DNA of 64,000 bases, taken from Endozoicomonas acroporae (GTDB lineage: Bacteria; Pseudomonadota; Gammaproteobacteria; Pseudomonadales; Endozoicomonadaceae). Made by a program: the position numbers and the translations under genes. Position 1 is the first letter of the stretch. Each line of letters opens with the position of its first letter. The notes under the pieces were generated by a model. It was not told the DNA's origin, made no database searches, and worked only from the letters and a program-made list of their open reading frames with translations. Where the stretch lies: the NCBI RefSeq assembly GCF_002864045.1, contig NZ_PJPV01000089.1:1-64000 (forward strand), read 5' to 3'. Positions 25,736 to 35,358 of this stretch are shown piece after piece.

Positions 25736-27535
25736 TTAAGCCAGGACAAGCAGGGTATCACCCACCGCTACACTGTCACCTTCACGCACATCAACCGACG
25801 TCACCTGCCCGGAACGCGGGGCACGAACTTCCGTTTCCATTTTCATGGCTTCGAGAATAAGCAACACATCACCTTCCTGAATATGCTGCCCCGGTATGAC
25901 ATTCACCTTCCAGATATTACCGGCCAGTGGTGCGGGCATTGGCTCACCTTCAGAGGCTGATGTGGTTGTCGTTTCAGGTTGGGCAGTCGGCGCTGAAACC
26001 GGAGCCAGCATGGAAACATCACCACCCTCTGAAACCTGAACGGTATAGGCATTGCCATTAACGCGAACGGTATAAACAGAATCCTCCGTTGGCGGAGCCA
26101 CGGAAGTTGCCTGGGCAGCAGATTTCACTTCCGGTTCGGTCCCGGGAGCAGGTTCAAAAGCATCAGGGTTACCGCGATTCTGCAGGAACTTCAGGCCAAC
26201 CTGCGGGAACAGGGCGTAGGTCAGAACATCATCCACGCTCTGATCCGCCAGTTTGATGCCTTTCTCTTTGGCCAGGCCATTGAGTTCAGCAGTCAGTTCT
26301 TCAAATTCAGCTTCAAGCAGATCTGCCGGACGACAGGTAATCGCTACCTTACCCTCCAGCACCCTGTCCTGAAGACTTTGGTTAAAAGGTGCCGGTGCAG
26401 CACCGTACTCACCTGTTAAAATCCCCCGGGTCTCTTTGGAGATGGTTTTATAACGCTCACCGGTCAGTACATTGAGAACCGCCTGAGTGCCAACAATCTG
26501 GGAAGTGGGCGTGACCAGTGGAATCATCCCCAGGTCTTCACGAACTCTTGGAATCTCCTGCAGCACTTCGTCAAACTTATCACTGGCCCCCTGCTCTTTC
26601 AGCTGACTTTCCATATTGGTCAGCATGCCACCGGGTACCTGGGCAATAAGGATTCTGGAGTCAACGCCGCGGAGTTGACCTTCAAACTTCGCATATTTTT
26701 TTCGGACCACCCGGAAGTAAGCAGCCACTTCTTCCAGCTTATGCAGATCAAGCCCGGTATCACGCTCAGTCCCCTGCAATGCAGCAACGATTGCCTCAGT
26801 TGGCGAATGTCCATAGGTCATCGACATGGAAGAGATGGCCGTATCAACACGATCAACACCGGCTTCAACGGCCTTGAGCAGTGACATGGAAGAAAGGCCG
26901 GAGGTGGCATGGCAGTGCAGCTGAATTTCCAGGTCCGTTTCTCGCTTTAATCTGGAAACCAGCTCATACACGTCAGTCGGCGTAATAATGCCGGACATGT
27001 CCTTAATGCACAGAGAATCCGCCCCCAGATCCTCGATCTCTTTGGCCAGAGAGACCCAGCTATCCATGGTATGAACAGGACTGCTGGTGTAAGAGATTGT
27101 CCCCTGGGCATGAGCACCCTGCTTCTTCACCGCTTTCATTGCCTGCATCAGGTTACGGGGATCGTTCATGGCATCAAATACCCGGAACACATCCATACCA
27201 TTGGCAACAGCACGCTCAACAAATTTATCCACGACATCGTCAGCATAGTGACGGTATCCCAGCAGATTCTGCCCCCTTAACAGCATCTGCTGAGGGGTCC
27301 TGGGCATGGCTTTTTTCAGCTCGCGCAACCGCTCCCAGGGGTCTTCTCCCAGAAAGCGGATACAGGCATCAAAGGTGGCACCACCCCAGGTTTCGAGAGA
27401 CCAGTAGCCGATCTGATCCAGCTGTTCTGCGATCGGCAACATATCTTCAATGCGAAGACGGGTAGCAAACAGTGACTGATGGGCATCCCGCAACACCACA
27501 TCGGTAATACCCAGCGGCTTTTGTACGTCAGACAT
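25736..27535 (-). CDS. oadA: Oxaloacetate decarboxylase alpha subunit (biotin carboxyltransferase)
   Basis: OadA transfers the carboxyl group of oxaloacetate to biotin, giving pyruvate. The N-terminal carboxyltransferase barrel (about residues 1-300) has [17 protein letters not shown] and [12 protein letters not shown], and a metal-site region [21 protein letters not shown] linker rich in Pro, Thr and Ala leads to the C-terminal biotinyl domain with the lysine motif [11 protein letters not shown] near residue 565. The total of 599 residues is normal. It lies 23 bp after oadG and 67 bp before oadB. The complex is held at the inner membrane. Confidence 0.95.
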   Translation of the reverse strand: MSDVQKPLGITDVVLRDAHQSLFATRLRIEDMLPIAEQLDQIGYWSLETWGGATFDACIRFLGEDPWERLRELKKAMPRTPQQMLLRGQNLLGYRHYADDVVDKFVERAVANGMDVFRVFDAMNDPRNLMQAMKAVKKQGAHAQGTISYTSSPVHTMDSWVSLAKEIEDLGADSLCIKDMSGIITPTDVYELVSRLKRETDLEIQLHCHATSGLSSMSLLKAVEAGVDRVDTAISSMSMTYGHSPTEAIVAALQGTERDTGLDLHKLEEVAAYFRVVRKKYAKFEGQLRGVDSRILIAQVPGGMLTNMESQLKEQGASDKFDEVLQEIPRVREDLGMIPLVTPTSQIVGTQAVLNVLTGERYKTISKETRGILTGEYGAAPAPFNQSLQDRVLEGKVAITCRPADLLEAEFEELTAELNGLAKEKGIKLADQSVDDVLTYALFPQVGLKFLQNRGNPDAFEPAPGTEPEVKSAAQATSVAPPTEDSVYTVRVNGNAYTVQVSEGGDVSMLAPVSAPTAQPETTTTSASEGEPMPAPLAGNIWKVNVIPGQHIQEGDVLLILEAMKMETEVRAPRSGQVTSVDVREGDSVAVGDTLLVLA

Positions 27536-27558
27536 AACCCTTCTTTATCCCCCGGTTA

Positions 27559-27834
27559 TTAGCGTTTTTCTGCTTGAGCTTTTTTTGTTCTGTGCATTTG
27601 AATGGCTGCACTGATAACAGCAATCAGTTCACCCTGATCATCGGATGACGATGGCTGGCTATTCACTGGAATGGGATTGGCTGCAGTAGATGGAACCGGT
27701 TCCTGAAAATACCGGTCGATGATTGTTGACATCAGGCTGGTTACCAGCACCAATAGCGTCAGAAACAGGAACACAAAACCCATTCCAAAGAGCATCAGGC
27801 TGGAACCTTCTGAAATAAGGTCCGATGGATTCAT
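27559..27834 (-). CDS. oadG: Oxaloacetate decarboxylase gamma subunit
   Basis: OadG is a small membrane subunit of 91 residues that assembles the pump and holds zinc near its C-terminus. One membrane helix (SLMLFGMGFVFLFLTLLVLVT, residues about 12-32) is followed by a Pro/Ser-rich linker and a conserved distal helix ELIAVISAAIQMHR. It is the first gene of the operon. I use the ATG at 27834; a TTG one codon earlier keeps the frame open. A palindrome that may be an operator lies about 90 bp upstream. Confidence 0.9.
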   Translation of the reverse strand: MNPSDLISEGSSLMLFGMGFVFLFLTLLVLVTSLMSTIIDRYFQEPVPSTAANPIPVNSQPSSSDDQGELIAVISAAIQMHRTKKAQAEKR

Positions 27835-27924
27835 CAAGTAAGTCCTTTGTTTTTTTCAGGCTTGCAGTCCGGTCAATCCCCTCAGGCAGTTCTGCCCTGT
27901 CGGAACCATTGCTGATTATTATTT

Positions 27925-27942
27925 CCATGAACAGGTTCATGG
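27925..27942. promoter_or_regulatory. Palindromic operator candidate upstream of oadG
   Basis: CCATGAACAGGTTCATGG has 8-bp arms with a two-base mismatched centre. It is 91-108 bp before the oadG start codon, in a position suited to a dimeric regulator. I do not know which regulator would bind it. Confidence 0.35.
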
Positions 27943-27956
27943 CTCTTGGCTGTCTT

Positions 27957-28117
27957 ATACCAACTCCACCTTCTAAATATGAACTGCGCAGCCATTTTGA
28001 ACCGCTGGATCTTCGTTGGAATTCCTCGCAATAGCCCTGCTATTACTCGTCATTCCGCCTTGCCCAGCGGTCCAAAATGACTTGCTCGTTATCATATTTA
28101 GAAGGTGGAATTGGTAT
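27957..28117. repeat. Repeat family B (161-bp palindromic element, one copy)
   Basis: The element begins ATACCAACTCCACCTTCTAA and ends TTAGAAGGTGGAATTGGTAT. Inside, the arms stay partly complementary (CCATTTTGAACCGCTGG and CCAGCGGTCCAAAATGA), so the whole unit can fold as one long hairpin. It has no coding capacity. It lies in the upstream region of oadG. Confidence 0.8.
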
Positions 28118-28321
28118 TACGCCTTTACCTGGCTGCGTCAGTATACTATTGAACAGTGTGTAATAAACAATCAGTCATCCGGACTATGTTGTTTATATAA
28201 GCAAAAGCTCCGGACCACCTTCGACAGCATCTTGCAAAAGGAAGGTTGCCTCAGTCCGGAAAAAAATTCACCGACGTAAATCAATAAAAGCTGGCCAACC
28301 GAAAAAATTGGCCGTCAGTTA

Positions 28322-29266
28322 TTATGCCGCTCTTGCCAGGTCCGAGCAGAGGATTGTCACAATGGCATCAGCGTCACGGAGGGCGCGGATGCGCTCAAAC
28401 AGATTCTGAGCCTGCGGATACGCTTTACGCAGATAATTGAGCCACTGCTTCAGACGGGAAGGATGGTATTGCCATTTGCCATTTTGACGATCTCTGTCGC
28501 TTAATTGCAGAATCAGCTGCAACACTGAAGACCAGCTCATGGGCTTGACGGATTCCCGAATCATGGTAGTGATATTCGGCGTTACCAGCGAAGGCCGCCC
28601 GACCATCAGGTCAGTGCAGCCGGAAGCGTCCATACAGCGCCTGGCATCTTCATGATTCCAGATCTCGCCGTTGGCGATCACCGGAATCCCCAGGTTTTCC
28701 CGAATTTTGCCAATGTATTCCCAGTGAGCCGGAGGCCGATAGCCCTCCGCCTTTGTCCGGGCATGCACCGCCAGTTCCGAGGCTCCTGCCTGTTCAATAG
28801 CACGGGCGTTTTCCAGGAATAACGACTTGTCTTCATAACCCAGGCGAATTTTGGCCGTCACCGGCAGCTCTGCCGGTACAGCTTCCCGAACGGCCTTGAC
28901 AATATTGAACAGCTGATCCGGCTCCCGCAGCAAAATTGCCCCACCCCGGTTTTTATTGACCGTTTTTGACGGACAGCCGAAGTTAATGTCCACTCCGGGC
29001 GAGCCAAGTTTCACTGCACGCTGGGCATTCAGTGCCATATATTCCGGGTAACTGCCCAGCAGCTGTATACGAACAGGTGTACCATTCGAAGTTTTTGCCC
29101 CCTGCAACAACTCCGGACAGGTACGATAAAAGACCCGGTTCGGCAACAGCGTATCTGTTACCCGGACAAACTCGGTAACACAGAGATCGAAGGTATTGAT
29201 GCCGGTGAGCAGATCCCGCATATCGTGATCCATAACGCCTTCCATCGGCGCCAGTATCAACCGCAT
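28322..29266 (-). CDS. dusC: tRNA-dihydrouridine(16) synthase DusC
   Basis: DusC reduces uridine 16 of tRNA to dihydrouridine using FMN and NADPH. The protein starts MRLILAPMEGVMDHDMRDLL, the flavin-binding start of the family. It has the catalytic-cysteine segment VDINFGCPSKTVNKNRGGAI, LAVHARTKAEGYRPPAHWE and PVIANGEIW. A DusC-type end follows (SRLKQWLNYLRKAYPQAQ). The ATG at 29266 gives 314 residues, as in E. coli (315); an in-frame start 30 codons upstream is rejected for lack of family support. The length and end favour DusC over DusA or DusB. It is transcribed alone. Confidence 0.92.
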   Translation of the reverse strand: MRLILAPMEGVMDHDMRDLLTGINTFDLCVTEFVRVTDTLLPNRVFYRTCPELLQGAKTSNGTPVRIQLLGSYPEYMALNAQRAVKLGSPGVDINFGCPSKTVNKNRGGAILLREPDQLFNIVKAVREAVPAELPVTAKIRLGYEDKSLFLENARAIEQAGASELAVHARTKAEGYRPPAHWEYIGKIRENLGIPVIANGEIWNHEDARRCMDASGCTDLMVGRPSLVTPNITTMIRESVKPMSWSSVLQLILQLSDRDRQNGKWQYHPSRLKQWLNYLRKAYPQAQNLFERIRALRDADAIVTILCSDLARAA

Positions 29267-29502
29267 GGCATGCCTCTTGAGTGAAAAAGCGCCAATTCTA
29301 CCGTCAGCAGGCCTGATAATAAAATAAGGAGCACTCACAGATAACGCTGACTTCACCTATATGGCTAACCATAAGGAATCGAATATTTATGGCGTATGCC
29401 GGAGTCAGGCACGGTGGGAACGAATATATTGAGCTGTGGTCTAACCGGGAGGCTGACCGAGAATAGACTGCCCAACTGCGGTGGCAGCTAATGAGTCTCC
29501 TC
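29267..29502. other. Intergenic region upstream of dusC
   Basis: No gene or repeat is recognised in this part. Together with repeat D2 and a short AT-rich stretch (29707-29837) it separates dusC from the divergent orphan gene at 29838. Confidence 0.4.
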
Positions 29503-29706
29503 CTGGTACTTCATGTCAATGAGCTTGGTGTGCACAATCTCCGTTCACCCTGAGCGGAGTCGAAGGGTGATTGGCACAGTCTTAATTCAGGGCATGGAGT
29601 TTACGCCTTTAGGCCCTATGGGTCCTTCGACTCCGCTCAGGACGAACGGGGTTTGGGTGCCATTGAGAGAGGAAACCCATCAATTGCATTGAAACCGTGT
29701 ATCAGC
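29503..29706. repeat. Repeat family D, copy D2 (about 204 bp)
   Basis: Ends CTGGTACTTCATGTCAATGAG and CATTGAAACCGTGTATCAG, with the core palindrome GTTCACCCTGAGCGGAGTCG and TCGACTCCGCTCAGGACGAA. It lies between dusC and the orphan gene at 29838. Confidence 0.85.
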
Positions 29707-29837
29707 CGCAATGATTCGCACATGCACTGCTGCTTATCTATGCCAGCAGCCATTTTTCAATGTAGATAAACTCGACAAATGGCAAAGGTATTTATCATCA
29801 GCCAGCAGCTTAAAATAAATACAAATCAGAGTTAGTT

Positions 29838-31088
29838 ATGGATACCACTATCAGACATCTATCAGGTTACCAGAACGTTGAGCAACGCTCACAACAGCCA
29901 GGAACCCATAAACCTCCTGTCGTCACAGAATTCTCAGGGCGTAGTGTCTACGCCGGTGTCGGTTCCTCATCACCGCCGCCCACTCATTCGTTGATCGACC
30001 CGGTTGGCCCCGATGACTCACGCAATCCTCCCGTTTGTACTTCGATTGCCAATAACCCGGGGACAGGTTTGGTTTCAGGCAATGACCTCCCTGCAACCTT
30101 TGAGCATTGCTTACTCAGCCTGGATCAGGCCTACGATACCGACTTTTCAAAACTGGCTGTTACATTAAGCTATTTCGTACCAATGCCACCTTCAAAGGAC
30201 CCATGCTGGAAAATATTCCACGAATTTATCGACATGTCCTCACTGGAAAGCAACAGTTGTCAAAAGCTCCGGGAACTGGGTAAAAAAATACGCCAGCTAT
30301 ACCTTGATGAATACCATGTTCTTGCTGCTGATAACTCCTATCCCAGAATCAGTGAACTGACCATCGTGCTGTGCATGCACTTCCTTGAGCAAAAGTTCAT
30401 CCTCGAACCTCCGGAGCCAATCCAGCAGAGCTTTGTCGATATCACCAGGTCGGATAACGCTTCAACAGACTGTCAACATTTATTGCCTGCATGGGTCAGA
30501 AAGACTTTTTTCGAAAAGTTATTATCTGGTATCGAGAAATCCCGCAGGGCAGACGCCGGAAAAAAAATTAACAAATTTATAGACAAAAACCAGTCAGGCT
30601 TAAGGAAAGATATGGTTCTTCAGCAGCCTGCCACTGGCCATCTGACGTTTTCCGGACTGCGTTACGACGATATTCCCGGCGCTACTATTGCGAAACGTTA
30701 TCATTGCACACTTAGTGACTATTCTCGTGATTTCTCTATCAATCTGCGCGGTTTAATAGAAGCATTAGGTCAAACGCGAAGCCAGAGCAGACGCGCTGTT
30801 ATCCAGGACCCTCTGGAGCAGGCCATGAAGATAGTTTCCTTCAACACATCCCAATCAGAGCTTCAACCGGAAAATTTCTTCAATAACAAGCTGGAGCCCT
30901 TCAGGGATCGGAATGCGCGAACTCTGCTGAAATTAATAGAATACTTTCGAGACCGGGTTGCCAGGGAGCACTGCAATGGGCATGGCAGTAAGACCATGAA
31001 AGATAGCCTCAGCACATTCCTGAAAGACTGCTGTGGTAATAATACGGTGGTAAAACGAAAACTAAACAAGTTTTTTGAAAAAACGTGA
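29838..31088 (+). CDS. Hypothetical protein, effector-like, 416 residues
   Basis: I do not recognise this protein. The first 80 residues are rich in Ser, Pro, Gly and Thr and probably unstructured (for example SSSPPPTHSLIDPVGPDD). The rest is mixed alpha-helical with many charged residues and scattered cysteines (segments QKLRELGKKIRQLYLDEYHV, LLPAWVRKTFFEKLLSGIE, and KTMKDSLSTFLKDCCGNN). No signal peptide, membrane helix or catalytic motif is visible. A disordered N-terminus before a helical body is common among type III or type IV secreted effectors of host-associated bacteria; that reading is inference. It is a lone gene between repeat D2 and mnmC, with no ribosome-binding site of note (AGAGTTAGTT before the ATG). 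Confidence 0.6.
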   Translation: MDTTIRHLSGYQNVEQRSQQPGTHKPPVVTEFSGRSVYAGVGSSSPPPTHSLIDPVGPDDSRNPPVCTSIANNPGTGLVSGNDLPATFEHCLLSLDQAYDTDFSKLAVTLSYFVPMPPSKDPCWKIFHEFIDMSSLESNSCQKLRELGKKIRQLYLDEYHVLAADNSYPRISELTIVLCMHFLEQKFILEPPEPIQQSFVDITRSDNASTDCQHLLPAWVRKTFFEKLLSGIEKSRRADAGKKINKFIDKNQSGLRKDMVLQQPATGHLTFSGLRYDDIPGATIAKRYHCTLSDYSRDFSINLRGLIEALGQTRSQSRRAVIQDPLEQAMKIVSFNTSQSELQPENFFNNKLEPFRDRNARTLLKLIEYFRDRVAREHCNGHGSKTMKDSLSTFLKDCCGNNTVVKRKLNKFFEKT

Positions 31089-31298
31089 CGCCATTATATT
31101 ATCCCGGATCTGGTACATGTGCTGAAAGAACCTTGAGCGCCACTGCCAATACTATTATTGAAGCGATGATGCGCAGTACGTTCTTGCACTGCGAGTCTGT
31201 TCTCGGGCAGTCTCCTTGCTCATGGTTCTTTACCCGATAGTCGGCACTGACTATGCTTGCAGCTTTTCGCCTGATATTGAATATTGAAACAGAAAGCC

Positions 31299-33296
31299 GT
31301 GTCCAATCATCCACCAAACCATCCGAATCACACCATAACTGCTGATATCCAGTGGGAAAATGGCCTGCCAATCTCCACCCGGTTTAATGATGTCTACTTT
31401 TCCAGGGCCTCGGGTATTGCCGAAACACGCCATGTGTTCCTGGAACATAATCATCTCCCCGGGCGGTTTCGCAAACTGGTACCCGGTACCACGTTCACCA
31501 TTGGCGAAACCGGCTTTGGCACTGGTCTGAACTTCCTCTGTGCCTGGCAGCTCTTTCTGGAAAAGGCCCCTGATAACACCTCTCTGTTGTTTATCAGTAC
31601 GGAGAAGTATCCACTCCTGCAGGATGACCTGCAAAAAGCACTCAATGTGTTTGAGGAACTGACACCTCTGGCCAACAGAATGATCAGCGCCTATCAATTG
31701 AGTGAGGAAAATATCGACCTGCAATTTTCAGACCGCGCATCAGGCAAACACATCCGTCTTCATATTTTGATTGGTGATGTCCTGGACACATTGCCTCATA
31801 TCAACGAGAAGGTTGACGCCTGGTTTCTCGATGGCTTTGCCCCGGCCAAAAATCCTGATATGTGGCAACCCAAACTGTTCCAGACCCTGAAAGCCAAAAG
31901 CCATGAGCAATCAACCTATGCCACCTTCACTGCGGCCAGACTGGTTCGGGACGGGCTGACGGAGGCAGGCTTCTCAGTGACCAAGCAACCGGGCTTTGGC
32001 CGCAAGCGGGATATGATTGCCGGCCACTTTATCTCCCAGTGTCTACCTGTGAGCAAACCCTGGTTTGCGCCCGCTGACCACAGAAACCCTGAAAAAACAG
32101 CCATCGTCGTCGGTGGCGGTCTGGCGGGCTGCAGCGCTGCATGGGCGCTGGCCCGTCGGGGATGGCAGGTCACCATTCTGGAACAACATCAGGCCCTGGC
32201 CAGCGAAGCATCGGGTAATCCGCAGGGTGTTCTCTATGCCAAACTCTCTGCCGACAACACGCCGCTCAGCCAGTTCATCCTCAAAGGTTATCAATTCACC
32301 CTGGATACGCTAAAAGCACTGGAAGTTGAACAGTGGCAGCAGTGCGGTGTTATCCAGTTAGCCATTGATGCCAAAACGGATCAACGATATCAGGCCCTGG
32401 ATAAACAACATCCGAATGCTCTGCTGCAATACCTGACGGAAGCGCAACTGAGCGATATCGCCGGATTGAGTATTCACTATCCCGGCCTCTACTTTCCCCA
32501 GGCAGGCTGGGTGCACCCACCCGCGCTCTGCCAGGCTTTGGCCGATCACCCAAACATTCGGGTGGTGACCAGCACGACGGTGAATACTATCGAACCCGTT
32601 GAGCAGGGCTGGCTGGTGAAAACCGATGGCGACAGGTTGCACAGTAAAACGGTGATCATTGCCCGGGGAGCGGCCAGTCATCAGTTGTCAAAGTTTAACT
32701 ACCTGCCTCTTAAAGCCATCCGTGGCCAGATTACTCAGGCCAGGGCAACCACCGAAAGTGACAAGCTGGCATCCTGTGTCTGCGGAGAAGGCTATATAGC
32801 CCCCGCTGTTGATGGCTATCACACCCTGGGCGCAACGTTCAGTTTTAACGACAAAGGTACAGAAGTTCGAGAAGCCGATAACCTGGAAAACCTGGCCATG
32901 CAGGCCGGGTATTTCCCTGCCATGTATCAGGCACTCGGTGGAGCTGATGCACAAGTGACCGGGGGGCGCACAGGGTTCCGCTGCACAACACCGGATTACC
33001 TGCCCGTGGTGGGTCCCATCGTTGACCTTAAGCACTTTGTTGCCGCTTATGCTCCCCTCAGAAAAAACAGCAAGTTAACCATTGACGTCTGTCCTGAATA
33101 TCTGTCCGGCCTGTACGTGACCGCAGGACACGGTTCCAGGGGAATAATCTCCTGCCCTGTTGCCGGTGAGATTCTGGCCACTATGATCACCGGTGATCCC
33201 GATAGTACTGTCGGTCTATCAATGCCGGCAAAACTGCTGGAAGCCATTCACCCCTCCCGCTTCCTGATCAGGGATCTGATCAGAAATAAAATATAG
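31299..33296 (+). CDS. mnmC: Bifunctional tRNA mnm5s2U34 biosynthesis protein MnmC
   Basis: MnmC makes the final two steps of mnm5s2U at the wobble base of certain tRNAs. The C-terminal FAD oxidase removes the carboxymethyl group of cmnm5s2U, and the N-terminal methyltransferase adds a methyl group from SAM. The N-terminal half has ETRHVFLEHNHLPGRF, the SAM loop IGETGFGTGLNFLCAWQLF and DAWFLDGFAPAKNPDMW. The C-terminal half has the Rossmann FAD motif VVGGGLAGCSAAWALARRGW and ends TAGHGSRGIISCPVAGEILA. About 665 residues fits the family (E. coli 668). The frame is open from a TTG at 31284; the GTG at 31299 is a plausible alternative start, and the choice is uncertain by five residues. Confidence 0.93.
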   Translation: MSNHPPNHPNHTITADIQWENGLPISTRFNDVYFSRASGIAETRHVFLEHNHLPGRFRKLVPGTTFTIGETGFGTGLNFLCAWQLFLEKAPDNTSLLFISTEKYPLLQDDLQKALNVFEELTPLANRMISAYQLSEENIDLQFSDRASGKHIRLHILIGDVLDTLPHINEKVDAWFLDGFAPAKNPDMWQPKLFQTLKAKSHEQSTYATFTAARLVRDGLTEAGFSVTKQPGFGRKRDMIAGHFISQCLPVSKPWFAPADHRNPEKTAIVVGGGLAGCSAAWALARRGWQVTILEQHQALASEASGNPQGVLYAKLSADNTPLSQFILKGYQFTLDTLKALEVEQWQQCGVIQLAIDAKTDQRYQALDKQHPNALLQYLTEAQLSDIAGLSIHYPGLYFPQAGWVHPPALCQALADHPNIRVVTSTTVNTIEPVEQGWLVKTDGDRLHSKTVIIARGAASHQLSKFNYLPLKAIRGQITQARATTESDKLASCVCGEGYIAPAVDGYHTLGATFSFNDKGTEVREADNLENLAMQAGYFPAMYQALGGADAQVTGGRTGFRCTTPDYLPVVGPIVDLKHFVAAYAPLRKNSKLTIDVCPEYLSGLYVTAGHGSRGIISCPVAGEILATMITGDPDSTVGLSMPAKLLEAIHPSRFLIRDLIRNKI

Positions 33297-33485
33297 GAGG
33301 CTTATGACGAGAGTTATAACGGAAGCGAGACTGCCTCCTGAATCTAGGTAAAAATCGCAAAAAAACAGGTAGCAATACGCAGGGAGGAATCAACAACGGC
33401 TGTCTATCTTATTAGGCATGGATTAGGTAACACATGGTTACCTGTTCATGAAGCTCCTGTTTCAATCCATTCAGCAAACTGCGTC

Positions 33486-33523
33486 CGGGCAACCTGATCT
33501 ATCTCTTGGTTGCCCGTTTTTTT
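33486..33523 (+). terminator. Strong rho-independent terminator
   Basis: Arms CGGGCAACC and GGTTGCCCG enclose a 13-base loop, followed by seven T. It lies 190 bp after the mnmC stop, far enough that it may end a separate short transcript instead. Confidence 0.85.
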
Positions 33524-33551
33524 GTCTGGGTGAAAATCTTTAGCGGCTACT

Positions 33552-33565
33552 TAAGTAGTTAACCA
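33552..33565. repeat. Repeat family A terminal scrap (A4)
   Basis: TAAGTAGTTAACCA matches the first 14 bases of family A, after which similarity stops. The bases TTAACCA also supply the stop codon and last codons of msrA on the minus strand. Confidence 0.5.
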
Positions 33566-34200
33566 AGACAAACACCCGTACCTTTCAGACCACAGTAACC
33601 GCCGGGATTCCTGGCCAGATATTGCTGATGGTATTCTTCTGCGTAGTAAAACGGCGGAGCCTCACGAATTTCTGTGGTAATGTCCGGATAGCCCTGCTGT
33701 TGCAAAGACGTTGAGAATTCACTCCTTGAGCTTTCAGCCAATCCGGCCTGTTCATCCGTGGTTGTATAAATGGCTGAACGATACTGAGTTCCCACGTCGT
33801 TACCCTGCCTCATTCCCTGGGTTGGGTCATGGGATTCCCAGAAACATGCTAATAAAGCCTGTGTCGTTACCTTTTCAGGATCGTAAACCACCATCACCAT
33901 TTCTGTATGCCCGGTTGCTCCGGTGCAGACTTCTTCATAAGTAGGATTGGGTGTGTAACCACCTGCATAGCCAACAGCCGTTGTATAAACACCGGGCAGT
34001 TGCCAGAACAATCGCTCTGCTCCCCAGAAACAGCCAAGCCCCAGATAGATGGTCTGCAAGCCATCGGGAAATGGCGGCCTCAATGGCTGTCCATTGACAT
34101 AATGCCGGGCCGGGACCGGCATCACGTCCTCCCTGCCCGGCAGGGCTTTTTCTTCAGTTGGAAGTTGCTGTTTATCGGGGTCTTTACCAAATAATGTCAT
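33559..34200 (-). CDS. msrA: Peptide methionine-S-sulfoxide reductase MsrA
   Basis: MsrA repairs oxidised methionine (S form) in proteins using thioredoxin. The active-site motif [11 protein letters not shown] carries the catalytic cysteine. [21 protein letters not shown] and the C-terminal [20 protein letters not shown] with resolving cysteines are also present. The ATG at 34200 gives 213 residues and matches the E. coli layout (MTLFGKD near its start); GGAGGA sits 9 bases before it. An upstream start at 34227 is less likely. The protein ends GTGVCLG, with its TAA lying in the family A scrap, so the extreme C-terminus may have been altered by that insertion. Confidence 0.93.
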   Translation of the reverse strand: MTLFGKDPDKQQLPTEEKALPGREDVMPVPARHYVNGQPLRPPFPDGLQTIYLGLGCFWGAERLFWQLPGVYTTAVGYAGGYTPNPTYEEVCTGATGHTEMVMVVYDPEKVTTQALLACFWESHDPTQGMRQGNDVGTQYRSAIYTTTDEQAGLAESSRSEFSTSLQQQGYPDITTEIREAPPFYYAEEYHQQYLARNPGGYCGLKGTGVCLG

Positions 34201-34251
34201 GATTATGTCCTCCCTGGCAGGGATCATAACATACCGCAGGGTCTGATGGAT

Positions 34252-35052
34252 TTACTGACCCCCAAGGGTTAACAGTGCAGGGTCAAGCCGCTTATCAAAC
34301 CAGTTATAGCGCCAGTCAAGATGGGCACCGGTAACCCGGCCAGTAGCACCCACTTCACCGATAGTCTGCCCTCGTTTGATAGCCGCCCCACTTTGCACAG
34401 AGACTTTGCTGAGATGGAGAAAGCTGGAAAAAATACCGTGGCCATGATCAATAATAATCGTGCCACCGGAATAGTAGAGGTCCGGGTCCACCAGCCGCAC
34501 AACCCCATCAGCCGGTGCCGCTACCGGTGTGCCTGTGGGTACGGCGATATCCAGGCCGTAGTGTGGCCGCCCCGGTTGACCGTTATACACGCGCTGACTG
34601 CCATAGACGCCACTGATGCGACCTTTTACCGGCCAGTCAAAGCCGTTAAAAAAATCCTCCTGATCGGTATCAGGTACTCTGGCTGCACGCACCTGTTGAG
34701 CTTCTCTGCGGATGCGGGATAACACCCGCTCATCCGGTGATATATATTTTCTGGCAATCCCGGTCAACCGCTGAATATCATATTTCCGTGGCTTAAGGAT
34801 TAAATTAAACGTCTTCAATTCGCCACTGGCAAAATGCTCTGTATAGGACTGCTTCAGTTCTGCATCACGACCAAAGCCTAGAATAAAGCGCCCATCTTTC
34901 GCTACTCTGACCTCCTGATTGCCATAAACAATCCGACTCCCCGGTGCTGCCTGACCGACCAAAATACCTCCGGGTGTCAGCTGGCTCTGCAGACCGTCTG
35001 CACTGACCATCAGAGAAAACACCAGAAGAAAAAAACCTGTAGCGAGATGCAT
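34252..35052 (-). CDS. M23-family (LytM) peptidase, periplasmic
   Basis: This 266-residue protein starts with a signal peptide (HLATGFFLLVFSLMVSADG). A beta-sheet region of about 100 residues follows, then a C-terminal M23 peptidase domain. The zinc site motifs are visible: HYGLDIAVPTGTPV (HxxxD) and IDHGHGIFSSFLHLSK (HxH). The domain ends GATGRVTGAHLDWRYNWFDK. All catalytic residues appear present, so it could cleave peptidoglycan cross-links. It lies 51 bp upstream of msrA on the same strand and may be cotranscribed with it, though nothing functional links them. Confidence 0.88.
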   Translation of the reverse strand: MHLATGFFLLVFSLMVSADGLQSQLTPGGILVGQAAPGSRIVYGNQEVRVAKDGRFILGFGRDAELKQSYTEHFASGELKTFNLILKPRKYDIQRLTGIARKYISPDERVLSRIRREAQQVRAARVPDTDQEDFFNGFDWPVKGRISGVYGSQRVYNGQPGRPHYGLDIAVPTGTPVAAPADGVVRLVDPDLYYSGGTIIIDHGHGIFSSFLHLSKVSVQSGAAIKRGQTIGEVGATGRVTGAHLDWRYNWFDKRLDPALLTLGGQ

Positions 35053-35358
35053 TTAAACGTTCTCCTTTTATCATCCTGCCTGGTAATCATTATCGACATT
35101 ATGATGTTTAACAAAATTGGCTCATAACAAAACGGCCTTAAATGACAATAACTTATTTCTATAGAAATAATATATAAATATCAATAAGTTATATAATCCC
35201 TACCATTACTGAAATAAGAATCAGCAGTATTGTCAGTAATACTAAACACAGTGTTATGAACTTTTGGCTCAGCTCGTTATAAATTATTCCCATAACTTGA
35301 ACAAAACGCCCAATACATCGGATTGTATTGAAGAAGCTACGGATAATGGAGAGTATCT
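35053..35358. other. AT-rich intergenic region with an inverted repeat
   Basis: Arms ATAACTTATT (35148-35157) and AATAAGTTAT (35183-35192) form a 10-bp inverted repeat with a 25-bp spacer that itself holds TTCTATAGAA. This AT-rich block could be an operator or promoter for the plus-strand gene at 35359. No gene is seen. Confidence 0.4.

Noticed and set aside
31099..31371. 90-codon minus-strand frame before mnmC
   Set aside because: It overlaps the mnmC start on the other strand and has no supporting motif.
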